Shown here in pieces: positions 45,250-58,400 of a DNA stretch of 64,000 nucleotides. The position numbers were made by a program, and so were the translations under genes. This stretch comes from Hortaea werneckii (Eukaryota; Ascomycota; Dothideomycetes; Mycosphaerellales; Teratosphaeriaceae): positions 310,001 through 374,000 of the forward strand of contig JBAOKB010000118.1 in assembly GCA_037044905.1 (NCBI GenBank), written 5' to 3'. The notes under the pieces were generated by a model. That model was not told the DNA's origin. It saw nothing but the letters and a program-made list of their open reading frames with translations, and searched no databases. Every line of letters begins with the position of its first letter. Within the stretch, counting starts at the first letter, position 1.

Positions 45250-48200
45250 ATGTTCAGCATGGACTTGGCCGAGGAGGCGCAAGTCACAGAACATCTCCAC
45301 GATGGCGACCAACGGTTCGTCACCTCGAGCGAGGCGACGCTCGAGGACATGACACCAGCAGAGATGCGGTCGGTAGAGTGGATTCGTGATCAGGAATTCT
45401 ATAAGTACTACGCTCCATATCGCGCTGCAGTTACCGCCGATTATGTGGAGACCCCTCGCGACGGCCGGCCGCGGTCTGCAGACGACAAGGCATTACTGGC
45501 CTTCGCGCAATTGGGGGCTCTGCGTATGCGAGCTCGGCGGTGCATGATCAGTCTGTTCAGCCGAGGTCACCATCAATTCGTGCTCGCGGAAGCAACAAAG
45601 ACCTTGTCCTTACAGAGCGACGAGGTGGATGACCCTGAAGATGCTGTGAGCTGGGGTGTTTGTGGGATTCCAAGGGAAGCGGAGCCGTTGTGCGAGAACA
45701 CCATTCGTGAGCCACACGAAGAATCATATCAGACGGACCATGAAGTGTTTCTAACTTGTTTGCTTAGGCGTACCCGAGCATTTCATCGATTCGGCAGACG
45801 GTCGTAGGACAGAGGTTGGTATCGTCACGTTTCCTGATTTGACCCAGCATCCAATCTACAGCCGCTATCCTTTTGTCTCGCTGGAGGCTCTCCACCGACG
45901 AAATTCTACGCTGGTGTTCCAATTCGCACGGCGAGTGGAGTTGCCTTAGGCTCTTACTGCGTGCTTGATGATCATCCAAGGCCTGGAGTCAGTGCCAACG
46001 AGATCGCTTTCATGAAGGACATGGCGACCACGGTCTTAGTGCATCTGGAAATGGTAAGGGCAAGTGAAGAGATCAAACGCAACGAGCGGCTTGTTCGAGG
46101 GTTAGGCAGTTTTGTGGAGGGCAAGAATTCATCGCAGACTTCAGACGCAGCTCTGGAAGCTCTATGATATCCGAACCCCCCGGCAGCACGCATCAGACTT
46201 GGTACAATAAGCAGTATGCTGTGCAACGCGGAAATACCCCGAAATCCAGCGGACACGGATCCACTGTTGGGAGTGAGACGCCCAAGAGTCAAGTCTCGCC
46301 TGGCAGAGAGGTTGTCCCAGCTTTGCAAAGTCCTGATGCCGGCGTTGCCACTCTTGGCCGGCAGAGGCAGCCATCCGATCGATCTGCAAGCGGCAGTGCT
46401 ACCGCAACAACGTCTCAAGCTTCGGAACCAGCTGTTCCCAAAGCAGGTCAGAATCTTACGTTGTCACGAAAGCAGAAGTTAGAGCCATTGGAGACCTCGA
46501 ACATCTCCAGATCGCCCAAGTCGCAACGCAGCAGCTTCAATAAGCTTGACAGACGCCACACATTTGCGCGTGCTGCTAATATCATACGCGAAAGCGTGGA
46601 AACTGACGGTGTAGTAATCTACGATGCGTCTTCTCGAACGTTCGGTGGTATGATCGAAGATTTCGATCAGGACACTGCTGGCAGCCCAAACAAAGACGAT
46701 GAGGAGAGCGTTTCTCCTAAAACAGACTTCTGGGACAGGAACTGAATCAGAAGGCGCCCAAGAAAACCGACAAAAGCAGCCGGACAAGCTCTGTAAGATA
46801 CTGGGCATGCTACCTGGAAAGTTCTTCCCTCAATGGAGGCGAGCCGGGGAGCTCAATTTCCCTCATGACCGAAAAGCTGTTACGTTCCATCCTAAAAAAA
46901 TTCCCCTTTGGCCGGGTCTTTAGCTTTGACAATCATCCCTATGCTTCGGAGAAGCTTGGCAATAACGACAGCGCACTTCGATCCAAAAAGAAAGGGCTTC
47001 AGCCTAACGAGAAACGTCTCCTCAGAGAGCTCTTCCCAGGCGTCCAATCGCTCATTGTCATGCCGATGTACGATGTGAACCGGCAAAGGAATTATGCAGG
47101 GGCCTTTGTGTGGTCTCAGAACCCGCAGCGCATCTTCTCCTCTGAACAAGCCTTGACCTATATTGCGGCCTTCTGCGATTCTGTGATGGCCGAGATAGCA
47201 AGGATCGAAGCTAAGATTGGGGAGCGAATCCGATCTGACTTCATCAGCTCCATAAGTCACGAATTACGCTCTCCACTCCATGGGATACTTGGGAGTATTG
47301 AACATCTTTCAGAAACTGAATTGGATTCTTTTCAAACGACACTGTTACAGACCGCTGATACCTGTGGAAAAACGTTGCTCGACGTGATTAATCATCTATT
47401 GGTAAGTACAGCGATTGCTTTAGGTCAGGAAGTTACATCCGGCCTTTAGACGACAGGACGATGGTGCAGTCCGTTTTCTGCTGATTTTGGCACATCGATA
47501 TTACTTCAATTTCAGATATCATTCTTCTGTCCCAGAAGAAGCAAACGTTTTACGATCACCACATGAACGAGCAATCAGCTGACGAGTTTACCAGGACTAT
47601 GCAAAAATCAACAATCTTACGAGATTCAAGGAGAATACACCACGATCGGCAATGCGAAGAGCGACGCAGTCGGAAACCAGCACGGAGAGCGTCGTAACTA
47701 CGGTCTCGAAGGCGCGAAGACTTCGCCGACAGATGTCTCATGGTGACGTAGATCTGTGCGGCGTCACAGAGGAGGTCGTTGAGACGGTTTGCGCCGGCGA
47801 CGACTTCCAAAGAGGCGGAGGCGTTGATCGAAACATTGGAACGCAGGCGACCGAACAGCTTCAACCGATCAGGTTCCCCCGGAAGATCTTTCAGACTTGA
47901 AGACGAGTCGAAGCCCAGTCGCAAGAAGGTCTCCGTGATATTAGACATCGATAACTCCGAGCATCGTATGTGGCTGTTCCACACACCAGTTGGCGCTTGG
48001 AGACGCATCATCATGAATCTCGTTGGGAACGCTTTGAAATATACAGAGCAAGGCTACATCCACGTTCAGCTCAGGGCAAACGGATCGAGGCATCTCAGAA
48101 TACATCCGAAGTCACTTTGATGGTTTCGGACACTGGCATTGGAATTAGCCAAGATTTTCTCGAGACCCAACTATTTGTTCCTTTTGCGCAAGAGGACAGT

Positions 48201-49651
48201 TTGAGTACGGGAACTGGCTTGGGCCTATCGATCATCAAGCAGATTGTGTCCGAGATGGGAGGCACTGTCGACATCCAAAGCGAGAAGGGCAAGGGCACAC
48301 AATGTTATGTCAAAGTTGTACTCAGTCACACGCAGAGCTCGATCGTGTCAGAGGGCCAGGTCGCCACCAGGAGAAGGCCAAAGCTGTTCTAAAGGAAGCC
48401 ACTGTGGGATTCTTGGGATTTGGCGATGTTGTTGCAGCAATCAGCTCAAGCAGGTCCGACCCTGAAGGATCATCAACATTGCTGGGACATTCTCTTTATA
48501 CCATATGTCGCGATTGGTGCGAGATCGAAGCTTTCATGCTGCCTAGAGACCCGCTAGCAAACGTTGACATTTGCATTGTCAGCGAGTCTGCGGTGGATGA
48601 ATTGCGTTCGATGGACGGCGGCAAATTTGCCACGAAGTATGGGCTCAGCATCACAACGCCACTACTGGTGGCCAGTCGATCCGGTCTTCCTAGCTTATCC
48701 AGAATGTTGAGCACGACGCTGTAGTGCGTGCGATGGATCAGATTGGTCTGCCGTGTGGCCCTCGCAGGCTTATCAAGACCTTGGCGAACTGCTTGCAGCG
48801 AAGCAGAAACGAAACGGTTGATCAAGAAGTGTTGCCTAACGATCAAATGACCCCTCAAATGGAGTCGCGGGCACAAGCACAGGCTCGAGAAGGGGACCGC
48901 CAACCGGCGTTTTACCAGACCAACCAAGGCTTTCATTGCAAGAAGACGAAGAACAGACGTCCCGTCTTTGTCAATACGGCCTGCGACCAGACGCGCGGAG
49001 ACTCAACCTGTTCCTGCCACCGACGCTCGGCGTAAGAGCATATCCAGCCTCCCCTTGGGCAAACCGCGCCACAAGGTGCAGGAGCGAAGCGCGTGCTTGT
49101 TGTGGACGATAATTCTGTGAACGTGCAACTGTTGGTCATGTTCATGCGAAAGAATGGACATGCATATCAAACAGCCCACAACGGACTTGACGCCCTGCAG
49201 AAGTTCCAGATAGCCACAAGCGGACATTCAGACTCCGTGTCGACGTCCCCGACCGTATCGAGAAGAGGCTCTGTGGCCAGTCAGAATTCGATTGACGGCT
49301 TTGACTTCGTGCTCATGGACTTGAGCATGCCGGTAATGGTAAGACATAACAGGAAATCCAGCTTCCACTGGCACATCACGGCTGACATGAGCACAGGATG
49401 GCTTAGAGAGTACCCGCCGTATTCGCGGTCACGAGCGGACCTTGCAGGCTCAGTATGAAGCGCGCGGTGAAAAATACACGTCCGCCACTATAATTGCTTT
49501 GACAGGCCTTGCCTCCACCCAAGCGCAGCAGGACGCTTTCAGCAGCGGGATTGATCACTTCATGGCTAAACCGGTCAAGCTGGCCGAGCTCAAGAAACTG
49601 ATGCAGCAGACGGCTCATGACAGAGAAGTTGTGGAGGATCCCAAGGAGTGA
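45250..49651 (+). CDS. GAF-domain hybrid histidine kinase, many frame breaks
   Basis: Sensor kinase that autophosphorylates on His and relays to its own receiver Asp, feeding fungal HPt/response-regulator signalling. Order: N-terminus MFSMDLAEEAQ; GAF domain with FPDLTQHPIYSRYPF, KFYAGVPIRTASGVALGSYC and VLDDHPRP; a Ser-rich linker (about 46200-46560); a second sensor-like region (MPMYDVNRQRNYAGAFVW); HisKA H-box SSISHELRSPLHGILGSIEH; HATPase N-box RRIIMNLVGNALKYTE, DTGIGIS and TGTGLGLSIIKQIVSEMGG; receiver LVVDDNSVNVQLLV, phospho-Asp in FVLMDLSMPVM, ALTGLAS and Lys in MAKPVK. Introns 47402-47594 and 49339-49396 join LLD-YAKIN and VM-DGLES. Frame breaks lie at about 45770 (or an unresolved intron), 45890, 46163, 46735, 47805, 48085, 48350, 48720 and 49030. 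This is denser than in any other gene here. Confidence 0.8.
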
Positions 49652-50318
49652 TTCGTGTTTCAGTCCATGCACCTGCGACATGTACGCATTCACAAGACTT
49701 GATGCCGTACGAAGACCTCGCTGCTGCGCATTTCATTCATCACAAAAAGTGCCAATGCATGTGACGCTGCCGCTGCTTATGTCAAAGCGAGGGCTCCACT
49801 ACGAATCCACCCATTCGGTATAGGTGTGTCCATCCCACACAACCGCAAGAGCTAGCGCGCCTTCCATTTTCAGCATCTGACGAAGATCCGACCCAAAAAG
49901 ACCTGCTCATTGCCGCCGCACGAACATTTTCACATGCGACTTCTTTCGCCTTATGCAATGTGTGAATCGGTATCTGAGAAGCTGTGCCGTTCGTCGGCCA
50001 ATCGACGCACAAGTTGAATCTTGGGCCACTGGTGACAGTTGCTGTACGGTTCTCCTGGCTTATCTTCGCCAGTGAATATTGTGGCACCTGCAGGTGGCCT
50101 GCGGCAGCGATGAGCTTGTTCAATGACTGCTCCTAGTCCTACCCACAGGACGTAGTATAAAAAGATTTCTCTTGTCGACAGGTCTCTTGCCTTCGACACC
50201 TCTCACACACATACCTTCTTCGATCACTCCTGCATTGACACTACCTGTCCACCCCATTGACCCTTCCAACATTCAACACACTCGTAACCTTCATCAGCTG
50301 GGACAAGGAACTGCCACG
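49652..50318. other. Intergenic
   Basis: About 0.67 kb; promoter of the secreted peptide gene. GTATAAAAAG (about 50154-50163) is a plausible TATA element, followed by a pyrimidine-rich leader. Confidence 0.5.
50154..50163 (+). promoter_or_regulatory. TATA-like element of the secreted peptide gene
   Basis: A TATAAAAAG core about 160 bp upstream of the ATG at 50319, with CT-rich DNA between, as in strongly expressed fungal genes. Position and consensus only. Confidence 0.45.
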
Positions 50319-51119
50319 ATGCATTTCTTCAGCAAGATCGTCCTCGGCCTCATGGTCGCTACTGCCATTGCGGCTCCTGCCACTTCTCCTTCGGAGAGCA
50401 AGGGCGAGGTGGATGTCGAGAAGCCTTTCACCTTCTCCAAGGTATGATATAATTAAATACCTGCCCTCCCTCGTCCATGTGTTGGTGCTGACACAAGTCC
50501 TGCTAGGCCGCGAAGGGTACCTACGACCTCATCAGCTCCATGATCGTCGATGATGATGGCGACATCCACGTAAGTACCGCTGACTATCCTATTTCGACTT
50601 CTTCGAGCTCACGCTTCATAACAGGTTGCCGACGATGGTGTTGCTCGCTCCTACGCCGCTAATGGCACCGTCATCGACTATCGCAAGCTCAGCCATGGGC
50701 AGCTTCTGACCATGACGGGCACCCTGCCACCCCGTCTCCAGGACAAGAGCGATTACTTCGCCAATGTCTTCGCCAAGGTCAGCGGGCTCGATGTCGACGA
50801 TGAGGACCAGATCTGTATGTCTCAAATCCTTTGATCCTCTCAACAAACCAACATTTGGCTGACTTCTTTCATTTCAGGGAACCCATCGGGCCACTTGCAC
50901 GGTCCATCCCTTCCCAATGCTGATGACCACGAGGCCGACACTGACAGCTCCGCCGGTCAGTCGGTGAACCCGCACTCGAAGCGTCAGACTTTTTACCCGG
51001 CTTTTGCCAGCCCGTATTACTGCGTGGGTCAGCCGTGCACCACGAATACGGCGTGTGCGTTCATGGGTTGTTCGGTCTGTGTCTATCTCGACCAGATGAA
51101 GAAGAAGTATTGCGCCTAG
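50319..51119 (+). CDS. Small secreted cysteine-rich peptide precursor with KEX2 site
   Basis: Four exons, 50319-50441, 50507-50569, 50625-50814 and 50878-51119, with introns of 65, 55 and 63 bp; 206 codons including stop and no frame break. Layout: signal peptide (MHFFSKIVLGLMVATAIAAP), an acidic pro-region of about 140 residues (with DDDGDIH and an Asn glycosylation site NGT), a dibasic KEX2 site SKR at about 50976-50984, and a 44-residue mature peptide. The peptide has six Cys spaced C-x4-C-x5-C-x4-C-x2-C-x10-C. This is the pattern of secreted disulfide-rich fungal peptides (effector or antimicrobial type). The family is not recognised and no activity is claimed. Confidence 0.8.
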
Positions 51120-51590
51120 AGATCTGGTGAAGACATGCTAGACCCGGCTGCAAGGTGGCGAATGGCATGTTTTGCTAATCTGACTCAACCGCCGGCACTG
51201 GGCTTTGAGGCGTTCAATAGCATGAACATGGGCGGCGTTCCCGATGGGCATTGGATGGGCGATAAAGCTTTGTCGAAAGCGCGGTAGCTCAAGTAGCATG
51301 ACCGCATGTATTCGACGAATACCCAGGTGGCATTGAATTCCCTTGTGTCTCTGCTTTTACTTTCTTTTGGCTGCCTTAGCTAGTGGGTAGGTGGAACCTG
51401 AAGTCGATACTAAGCCATATCACGTGGCATGTCCCAAATCATCATGGCCCAAGCTCCTTCCTGTGACATGATGCAACTGGCATGTGATCACGCATGTGAA
51501 ACAAGGGCAGAAGTTCAACTTGTGTTGTGCTGTGCTGATGGCGACTGTTTCTCCAAAACAATTCATTAAAGGCGAGTTGCTCCTGATCCA
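51120..51590. other. Intergenic
   Basis: About 0.47 kb between tandem genes. Nothing recognised. Confidence 0.5.
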
Positions 51591-52246
51591 ATGGCAGCTC
51601 TAACCAACAAAGGCATGTTTTACACCGAAGAGCTCAGCAGCGGCATCCGCGCTGCCAAGTCCTCGGACTCACGGCGACGGCCTTCTTCTGCGGCAAGACA
51701 TACTCTCAATCCTTCTCGACTACACCGGCTTTACTACAGGCGCCTGCGCCTCTACTTGCGAGGCAATGGAAAACCATGTTCGACAGCGACAAGGCACTAT
51801 CGCCCGCCGTAGTCGCGCTCGGAAGCGGCATCTTCACCTATCTTGCCGCTAGAGGTGCGCCGGCATCTCCATGCTGACAGATTTTTGCTAACAAAACCAA
51901 ACAAGAGCCGATGAGCAGCAAGCACTTTGTACTCTACACGACCTCTGCCACTCTCCTGCTCACTTGCATTCCCTATACCTTCATTCTTGGGGAGCCAATC
52001 AATCAGAAGCTGGAGAAGAAGGCCAAAGATCTGAGTAGTGCGAGTCTCACTGACGCAGCAGCCGAAGCGGGCGTTGCGCAGGAAGAGACTGTCCACCAGC
52101 TTGTGGACAGATGGGCCACGATGAACCTGGGCAGAACGCTATTGACCGGGATTGCAGCCTTGGCGGCGACATGGGCTGCGGTCGATAGACTAGAGGTAGT
52201 ACCTGCAGCGGCACGACTTGCAGGTGGTGCGGATCGTTTGGGTTGA
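51591..52246 (+). CDS. DUF1772-type small membrane protein, one frameshift
   Basis: Exons 51591-51854 and 51906-52246 (intron 51 bp). One G is missing at about 51659; restoring it gives 202 codons including stop. The sequence then reads GLTATAFFCGKTYSQSF, RQWKTMFDSDKALSPAV, the intron, then a hydrophobic segment TTSATLLLTCIPYTFILGEP and a C-terminal helix with WATMNLGRTLLTGIAALAAT. Helix order and the RQW/W-x2-N-L-x-R motifs fit fungal DUF1772 / anthrone-oxygenase-like membrane proteins. Most members are uncharacterised; some oxidise aromatic polyketide intermediates, but nothing here links this copy to the PT locus 27 kb away. A second in-frame ATG lies at 51615. Confidence 0.65.
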
Positions 52247-52954
52247 TGAGAGGAAAACAGCTCTACTGATCATCTCATGAGATATCTTGGGGATCTTCAC
52301 AACTTTTTCATGCGTGACAGGATGAGATCTGGCGACCAGCAGTGGACTCATACGGGGCTTTTAATACGGTGACATGCACATTAGTCTATCAACTCATCAC
52401 GTGCATGATTCTTTCTAGTAGTCTAGTCCCAGGCGTCATGATACGCATCTATTACAATTCCGTCTCAAGTGCCTTACTCAGAAGCTTATTCAGAAGCACA
52501 CTGCAACTTCCAAGGTTGGGGCACGACCTGCAAGTTTACGAAAAAGAGGTGAAGTTTCGAGTCCATTGCAAGTTATAGGTACATACATAGTAGGCAGTAA
52601 CTTGAAGGCCTAAGTAAATACTGACCACTGCGATAAGGGACGGGCTGCGGCGTTCGGCGTTCGCTCCACACAGAACAACTCCTCTTTGCCGATCAAGCTT
52701 CCTCTTTGGGTCGCGACATTCGGTGTGTGCTGACTCATGGCCTAGGTGATCCAGCGGTGACTCCTCGATAAAGCGCTTAGGCCTGTGCCTGTTACTACAA
52801 AGCTCACGAACTCGCTAGACGCCTCGCATCTAGTGTGTGCGAACTCTCTTCCGTAAGAGACGCAACCTTCGAACGCTTGATGTGTTGGCATGCGATATCG
52901 CCACGCACATTTTCAAGTCTCAGCCACAGACCGCAATAGCGTGTCGGTCGCCAG
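52247..52954. other. Intergenic
   Basis: About 0.7 kb between tandem genes. Nothing recognised. Confidence 0.5.
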
Positions 52955-53815
52955 ATGTCCAACATGCTGAATCCATGGAGGTCTGAACGTCTCGTCTACC
53001 GCTCTATAGAGGCTGAAGACGAACCGTTCATGACATCCGCTTATGAAGACCCGGCATCACGACTGAATGTGACACCATGGCTCGCAATCCCACAGCCCAA
53101 AAAGCAGGTGAAGGACACCATTGACTGGTTCCAGAACAAGTGTATGCTAGGCGTTCTCATCTGTCTACCCGTAGCGCCGCCATCGAGTGACAAGGGGAAC
53201 CGCTTCGGATGCTGGAGACGCCGCAGATGCGAACAAGCTGGTACCAATCGGCACCATGGGTCTCACGGCGTTGGAGCCAAGGATGCAGCAGCATCGCCAT
53301 GCGGAAATCGGCATAAACATTATTGGGGCACATCAGAATCACGGGTATGGCGGTGAAGCGATCAGATGGGTGCTGGAATGGGGCTTCAGATTTGGGAACT
53401 TGCACCGCATTCAGCTCGGAGCCTTCGAGTGGAACCCTGGCGCTATCAGGTGAGCGAGCATTTCTTTGTCTGCAATCTCAAGGGTTTCGAGTAAGCAAAT
53501 GCAGATGGCTCTGGCAGTCCATCTGGGCCGGCCAGTCGATGGAAAGCTACGTCGACGACGGTCATGCTAAGATTACACTTGCCATCGCACTGACAAAGGG
53601 ACATCTTCAGGCTGTATGAGCGCCTTGGCTTCGTGCTCGAGAGTCGGAAGAGGGAACATCTTTGGTTTGATGGCCGATATTGGGATCTGATCGAGCTCGG
53701 CATGTTGGAGCATGAATGGCGGAAGAGGTATTGTGGCGAAGATGAAAAGGCGAAAGCCGGTGCTGCTGCTGATGGTGGGGACCTCAAAGTGGATGTAAAC
53801 AAACCAAGGCCATAA
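52955..53815 (+). CDS. GNAT-family N-acetyltransferase, one frameshift
   Basis: Transfers an acetyl group from acetyl-CoA to an unknown amine (RimJ/RimL-like group). Exons 52955-53449 and 53611-53815 (intron 161 bp, donor GTGAGC). A surplus base at about 53194-53199 breaks the frame; removing it gives 233 codons including stop. Motifs: N-terminal SERLVYRSIEAEDEPFM, beta4-like AEIGINIIGAHQNHGYGGEA with the acetyl-CoA loop (QNHGYG), ALRW-type helix AIRWVLEWGFRFGNLHRI, ending NPGAIRLYERLGFVLESRKR, the family signature (N-x-GAI-x-L-Y-E-x-x-GF). The last ten codons are basic and proline-rich. Substrate unknown. Confidence 0.85.
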
Positions 53816-55426
53816 GACATTCTGGATAGCGCGTCATTCTCTAGACGAGCTGTGATCGTGATCCATCATCACAATGCCGGACTATGGGCCGGCTGCAATA
53901 GCGAGCGATAGTATCATGGCGGCTCGCGGCTCGAAAGCACCAGCCACGGGCTCTAGCTGTCTCTTGGGATAACCGAGCCACAGTGGTACCTGCTAGGAGG
54001 TAGCTGCAGGCACAAGAGTCTATAATTACGGCCGAAGTCGCTTCGACGGCCCTAGCAGCCGCCTGTGGTGATGCTTCCACTGCGCGAAATATTTCTTCGT
54101 TAAGAACATACCAAGCGTCGTCGAGTCAGTATGCTTTGTCTGCTTTGCGGAGCTGTGAAGGACCATGTAGCCAATCGGTCTTGTGCTGCATTAGCTTGAC
54201 TGCCCGAGCTCCGAGCCTATGTATGTTGGCAGGCACGATCTTATTATCGTTTTCTGGGTCATTTATTTGTTTGTTATTGAGATGATATAATTTTTGAGCA
54301 GTATCCACCTCGGCAGGACTGTTGGATTTACCCTGCTTGGCACGGCATTCAGGATTGAATTTACCCTGAAAAGCACTCTCAAGCACTGAGAGGGCGAGGC
54401 TGGTCGTAAAGCCTATCTGGACTTCCCATGGTTGGCAACCAACCTGAGTTACTACGAATAATCCTTTTGCTCCTTCCAATGGACAGCACATTGCTTGCAT
54501 GGGCGGCTCGTGAGCTCCACCGACGTTGACCTGTTGAAACGGACGCTTGACCTGCAATGCATGCGCCATCTTGGAGAGATGACGCGGAGATGGCGCCCCC
54601 GCATCTCCCCCTCGTACGTTATTGCATGTGAGCTGCAGAACGGCTGCGGGACTGCTGGGCCACGAGGCACAAGCGGCAGGTGCAATGTCTTACATCCAAT
54701 GTCGTAATGATGTCGCCGGGTTGAAGCTACATGTGGCCCGCGGCCATAACTCCTATGGCGGACATGCGCTGTGCGTACCGGTTGGTCGACCAAAGACCCC
54801 GGCATGGAATCCACCATGTGATTCAGCGCCGCCGGCCCGTATAGTGCCGTGCTAACCAGAATGAAGACGGAGGCTGGACGCGGCTGGTATACTTCCGGCA
54901 GAATCATGCACCGACCTCCCCTCCGAGCCCTCGAACACATGGGAAGCGGAGCTCATCTTGGATGGAGCTCCACGGGGGCGGGGATCCCAAGGCGCTAGGT
55001 GAATAAGCGCAGGAACGGGGCGACAATCCTTACCTCTCTCGATGTGGAGGACGCAGCTTCATCGACGGCTCTCTGCGGCTTCCCTGTTCTGACAGCACGA
55101 TGAACGGTGTAGTCACTGCCGCATCGGTCATCCCAAGCCTCATCGCGTCAGGTACGCGGTGCAGTAGACTTTGACGGTGCGGGGAGAGGCCACTTCCTGC
55201 ATCAGCACCCGGCGAGCTATGGTGGATTTTTGCTGTTGGTCCGCGGTGCTCGCATGGCAACATGCAGTCGGTACCAGAGTACAAGTAGATACCGTAGCCC
55301 TCCCCTTGCAGCAATTCGTCCTTCCTCTCAGGCATCGGCAGAGGCTACACAGCAGTACCTCAGTCTTTGAGCGGCCCTCGTTTCGTTATTCGCTGCAACC
55401 GCTGAGTTGCTCAGCTTCACCTCAAT
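53816..55426. other. Intergenic
   Basis: About 1.6 kb, with overlapping unsupported frames on both strands. The last 150 bp should hold the beta-glucosidase promoter. Nothing else recognised. Confidence 0.5.
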
Positions 55427-58400
55427 ATGACTTTCCTGCGGAGTGCGCTGCTCGCAGCGCTCCCGCTCAATGCTCTCGCTCAGCTGGGTCCTACCGCAGC
55501 TCCATACCCTGACAGCACATACCAGAACGCCACCGAAGAGTACACCACCGAGGGTGCTCTCACGAATGCGACCTCCCCACCGAAATACCCTTCCCCATGG
55601 GGTGAGGGACTCGGCGACTGGGATCGTGCCTATGCCCAGGCTCGAGACTTTGTCTCCCAATTGACGCTGCTGGAAAAGGTCAACCTGACCACTGGTGTTG
55701 GTTGGCAGAGCGAGAAGTGCGTTGGCAACGTTGGAGCTATTCCGCGTCTCGGTTTCAAGGCTCTCTGCTTGCAAGACTCGCCACTGGGTGTGCGAGATGC
55801 AGACTACGTCTCTGCCTTCCCTGCCGGCGTCACGATCGCTTCGACCTGGGACCGCGAACTTTTCTACCAGCGCGGCTATGACATGGGTTCTGAGCACAGA
55901 GACAAGGGAGTTGACATCCAGCTTGGCCCGGCAGTAGGCCCTATTGGCCGTGCTCCAGAGGGTGGGCGCAACTGGGAAGTAAGTCATGGACTATCACATA
56001 TGGCTCGCGACTGACTGGTTGGCTAACACTCGCCACAGGGCTTCTCTCCCGACCCATCATTGTCCGGCATTGCAGTTGCCGAGACCGTCAAGGGTATCCA
56101 GGCAGCTGGTGTCATGGCCTGCACAAAGCACTACATCGCTAATGAACAGGAGCACTTCCGGCAGGGACCTCCACCCGGGTACCTGGAGGCATCCCTCAGC
56201 TCCAACATTGATGACATTACAATGCACGAGTTGTACCTGTGGCCCTTTGCTGATGCTGTCCGTGCTGGAACAGCCAGTATCATGTGCTCGTACAACCAGG
56301 TAAGTGATCAACACAGCCAGTGATCCTGCGGAACTTTGCTGATTTGAAAGTAGATCAACAACTCGTACGCGTGCCAAAACTCCTACGTCCAGAACTACCT
56401 CCTCAAGAACGAGCTTGGCTTTCAAGGATTCATTCTCTCTGACTGGCAGGCACAGCACTCCGGTGTTGCCTCTGCACTTGGTATGTACACTGAATGGCGA
56501 AAACCTGTGGAGACATAAAGCAGTAGAACTAACAAATTTGTTCTGCAGCCGGTCTTGACATGACTATGCCCGGAGATGTTGTCTTCAACTCTGCCAGCTC
56601 ATACTGGGGTACTAATTTGACCATTGCTGTCTTGAACGGAACTGTTCCACAGTGGCGTCTGGATGACATGACCACCCGTATTGTCGCCGGCTGGTACTAC
56701 GTTGACCGCGCTTCTAACCAGGCCGAGAACGCACCCAACTTCTCTTCCTGGACGGATGACACCTACGGTTTCGAGCATTACTATGCTGAGGAGGACTACA
56801 CCCAGATCAATTGGCACTACGATGTACGCCAGAACCACGCTGCCGACATCAGGAACCAGGCGGCCAAGGGTACCGTTTTGCTGAAGAACACCGGAGCGCT
56901 TCCTCTGACAGGTAAGGAACAACTCACCGCTGTCTTCGGCTCCGATGCTGGCGAGAACCCTTGGGGACCCAACGGCTGCGCTGACCGCGGCTGCGACATG
57001 GGCACGCTGGCCATGGGCTGGGGCTCTGGTACCGCTGAGTTCCCCTACCTGGTTACACCTCTTGAGGCTATCAAGGCGAAGGTTCGCAGCAACGGCAAGT
57101 CGATCGAAGGTATTACGGACGACTACGCCTACTCTCAAATCAATTCGCTTGCCAACTCTGCGGCTCAAGTCGACGGCGCGTGTATTGTCTTTGCCAATGC
57201 CGATGGAGGCGAGGGCTACATCACCGTCGATGGCAACGAGGGTGACCGGAACAACCTCACTCTATGGCATAACGGCAACGACCTCATCAGCAATGTCAGC
57301 TCTTACTGCCCTAACACCATTGTTGTCATGCACACTATTGGCCCAGTCCTTGTCGACTCTTTCTACGAGAACCCGAACGTGACTGCCATTATTTGGGCCG
57401 GTATTCCTGGCCAAGAGTCCGGCAACTCAATCGTCGATGTTCTCTACGGCGACGAAAACCCAGGTGGTAAGAGCGTCTTCACCTGGGGCAGGAACCGTGG
57501 CTCCTATGGTGTCGACCTGCTTTACGAGCCAAACAACGGCGTTCTCGCACCGCAACAGGACTTCGAAGAGGGCGTGTTCATTGACTACCGTGCATTCGAC
57601 AGGCTAGATGAGACACCTATCTACGAGTTTGGCTTCGGTCTTTCTTACACGACGTTCTCTTACTCCAACCTGAACGTCCAGAACATGAATGCAGGCGAGT
57701 ATACGCCCACGGAAGGAGACACGCCGTCTGCCCAGTGTTGGGTTCCATCAGCAACAACACCTCAGACTACCTCTTCCCGGATTACATCAACAGAATCTAC
57801 GCATACATCTACCCCTACCTCAACAGCACCAACCTCCGCCAGTCGAGTGCCGACCCAATGTATGGCGTCAACCACACCTACCCTCCAGGCGCATACGACA
57901 GCGGCCCACAGCCCTACCTGCCTGCTGGCAGTCGCGTTTCGCCAGGTGGTAACGAGGCTCTGTACGACGTTCTCTTCACTGTCACCGCTGAAATCACAAA
58001 CACTGGCGACGTTGTGGGTGACGAGGTCCCGCAATTATACGTCAGCCTGGGTGGCCCCAACGATCCCAAGGTCGTGCTCAGGAACTTCGAGCGTCTCACG
58101 ATCGAGCCAGGTCAGACCAAGACCTTCGTTGCGGATATCAACAGGAGGGATATTTCGAACTGGGACCCATCGCTTCAGGACTGGTAAGCTGTCTCACAAT
58201 CGCTCCAATCTTTATTGCAATTACTGACCATCATGACAGGGTTGTTTCCAGCTACCCCAAGACCGTCCACGTTGGCTCTTCCAGCCGTAAGCTGCCCTTG
58301 AGCGCTGACCTAGACACCAGCGGTCTCGTCACCGGTGGTGGCAACGGCGGCAACAGTGGTAGCAGCAGCAGCGGATCTGGCCCCTCCCCGACCACCACGT

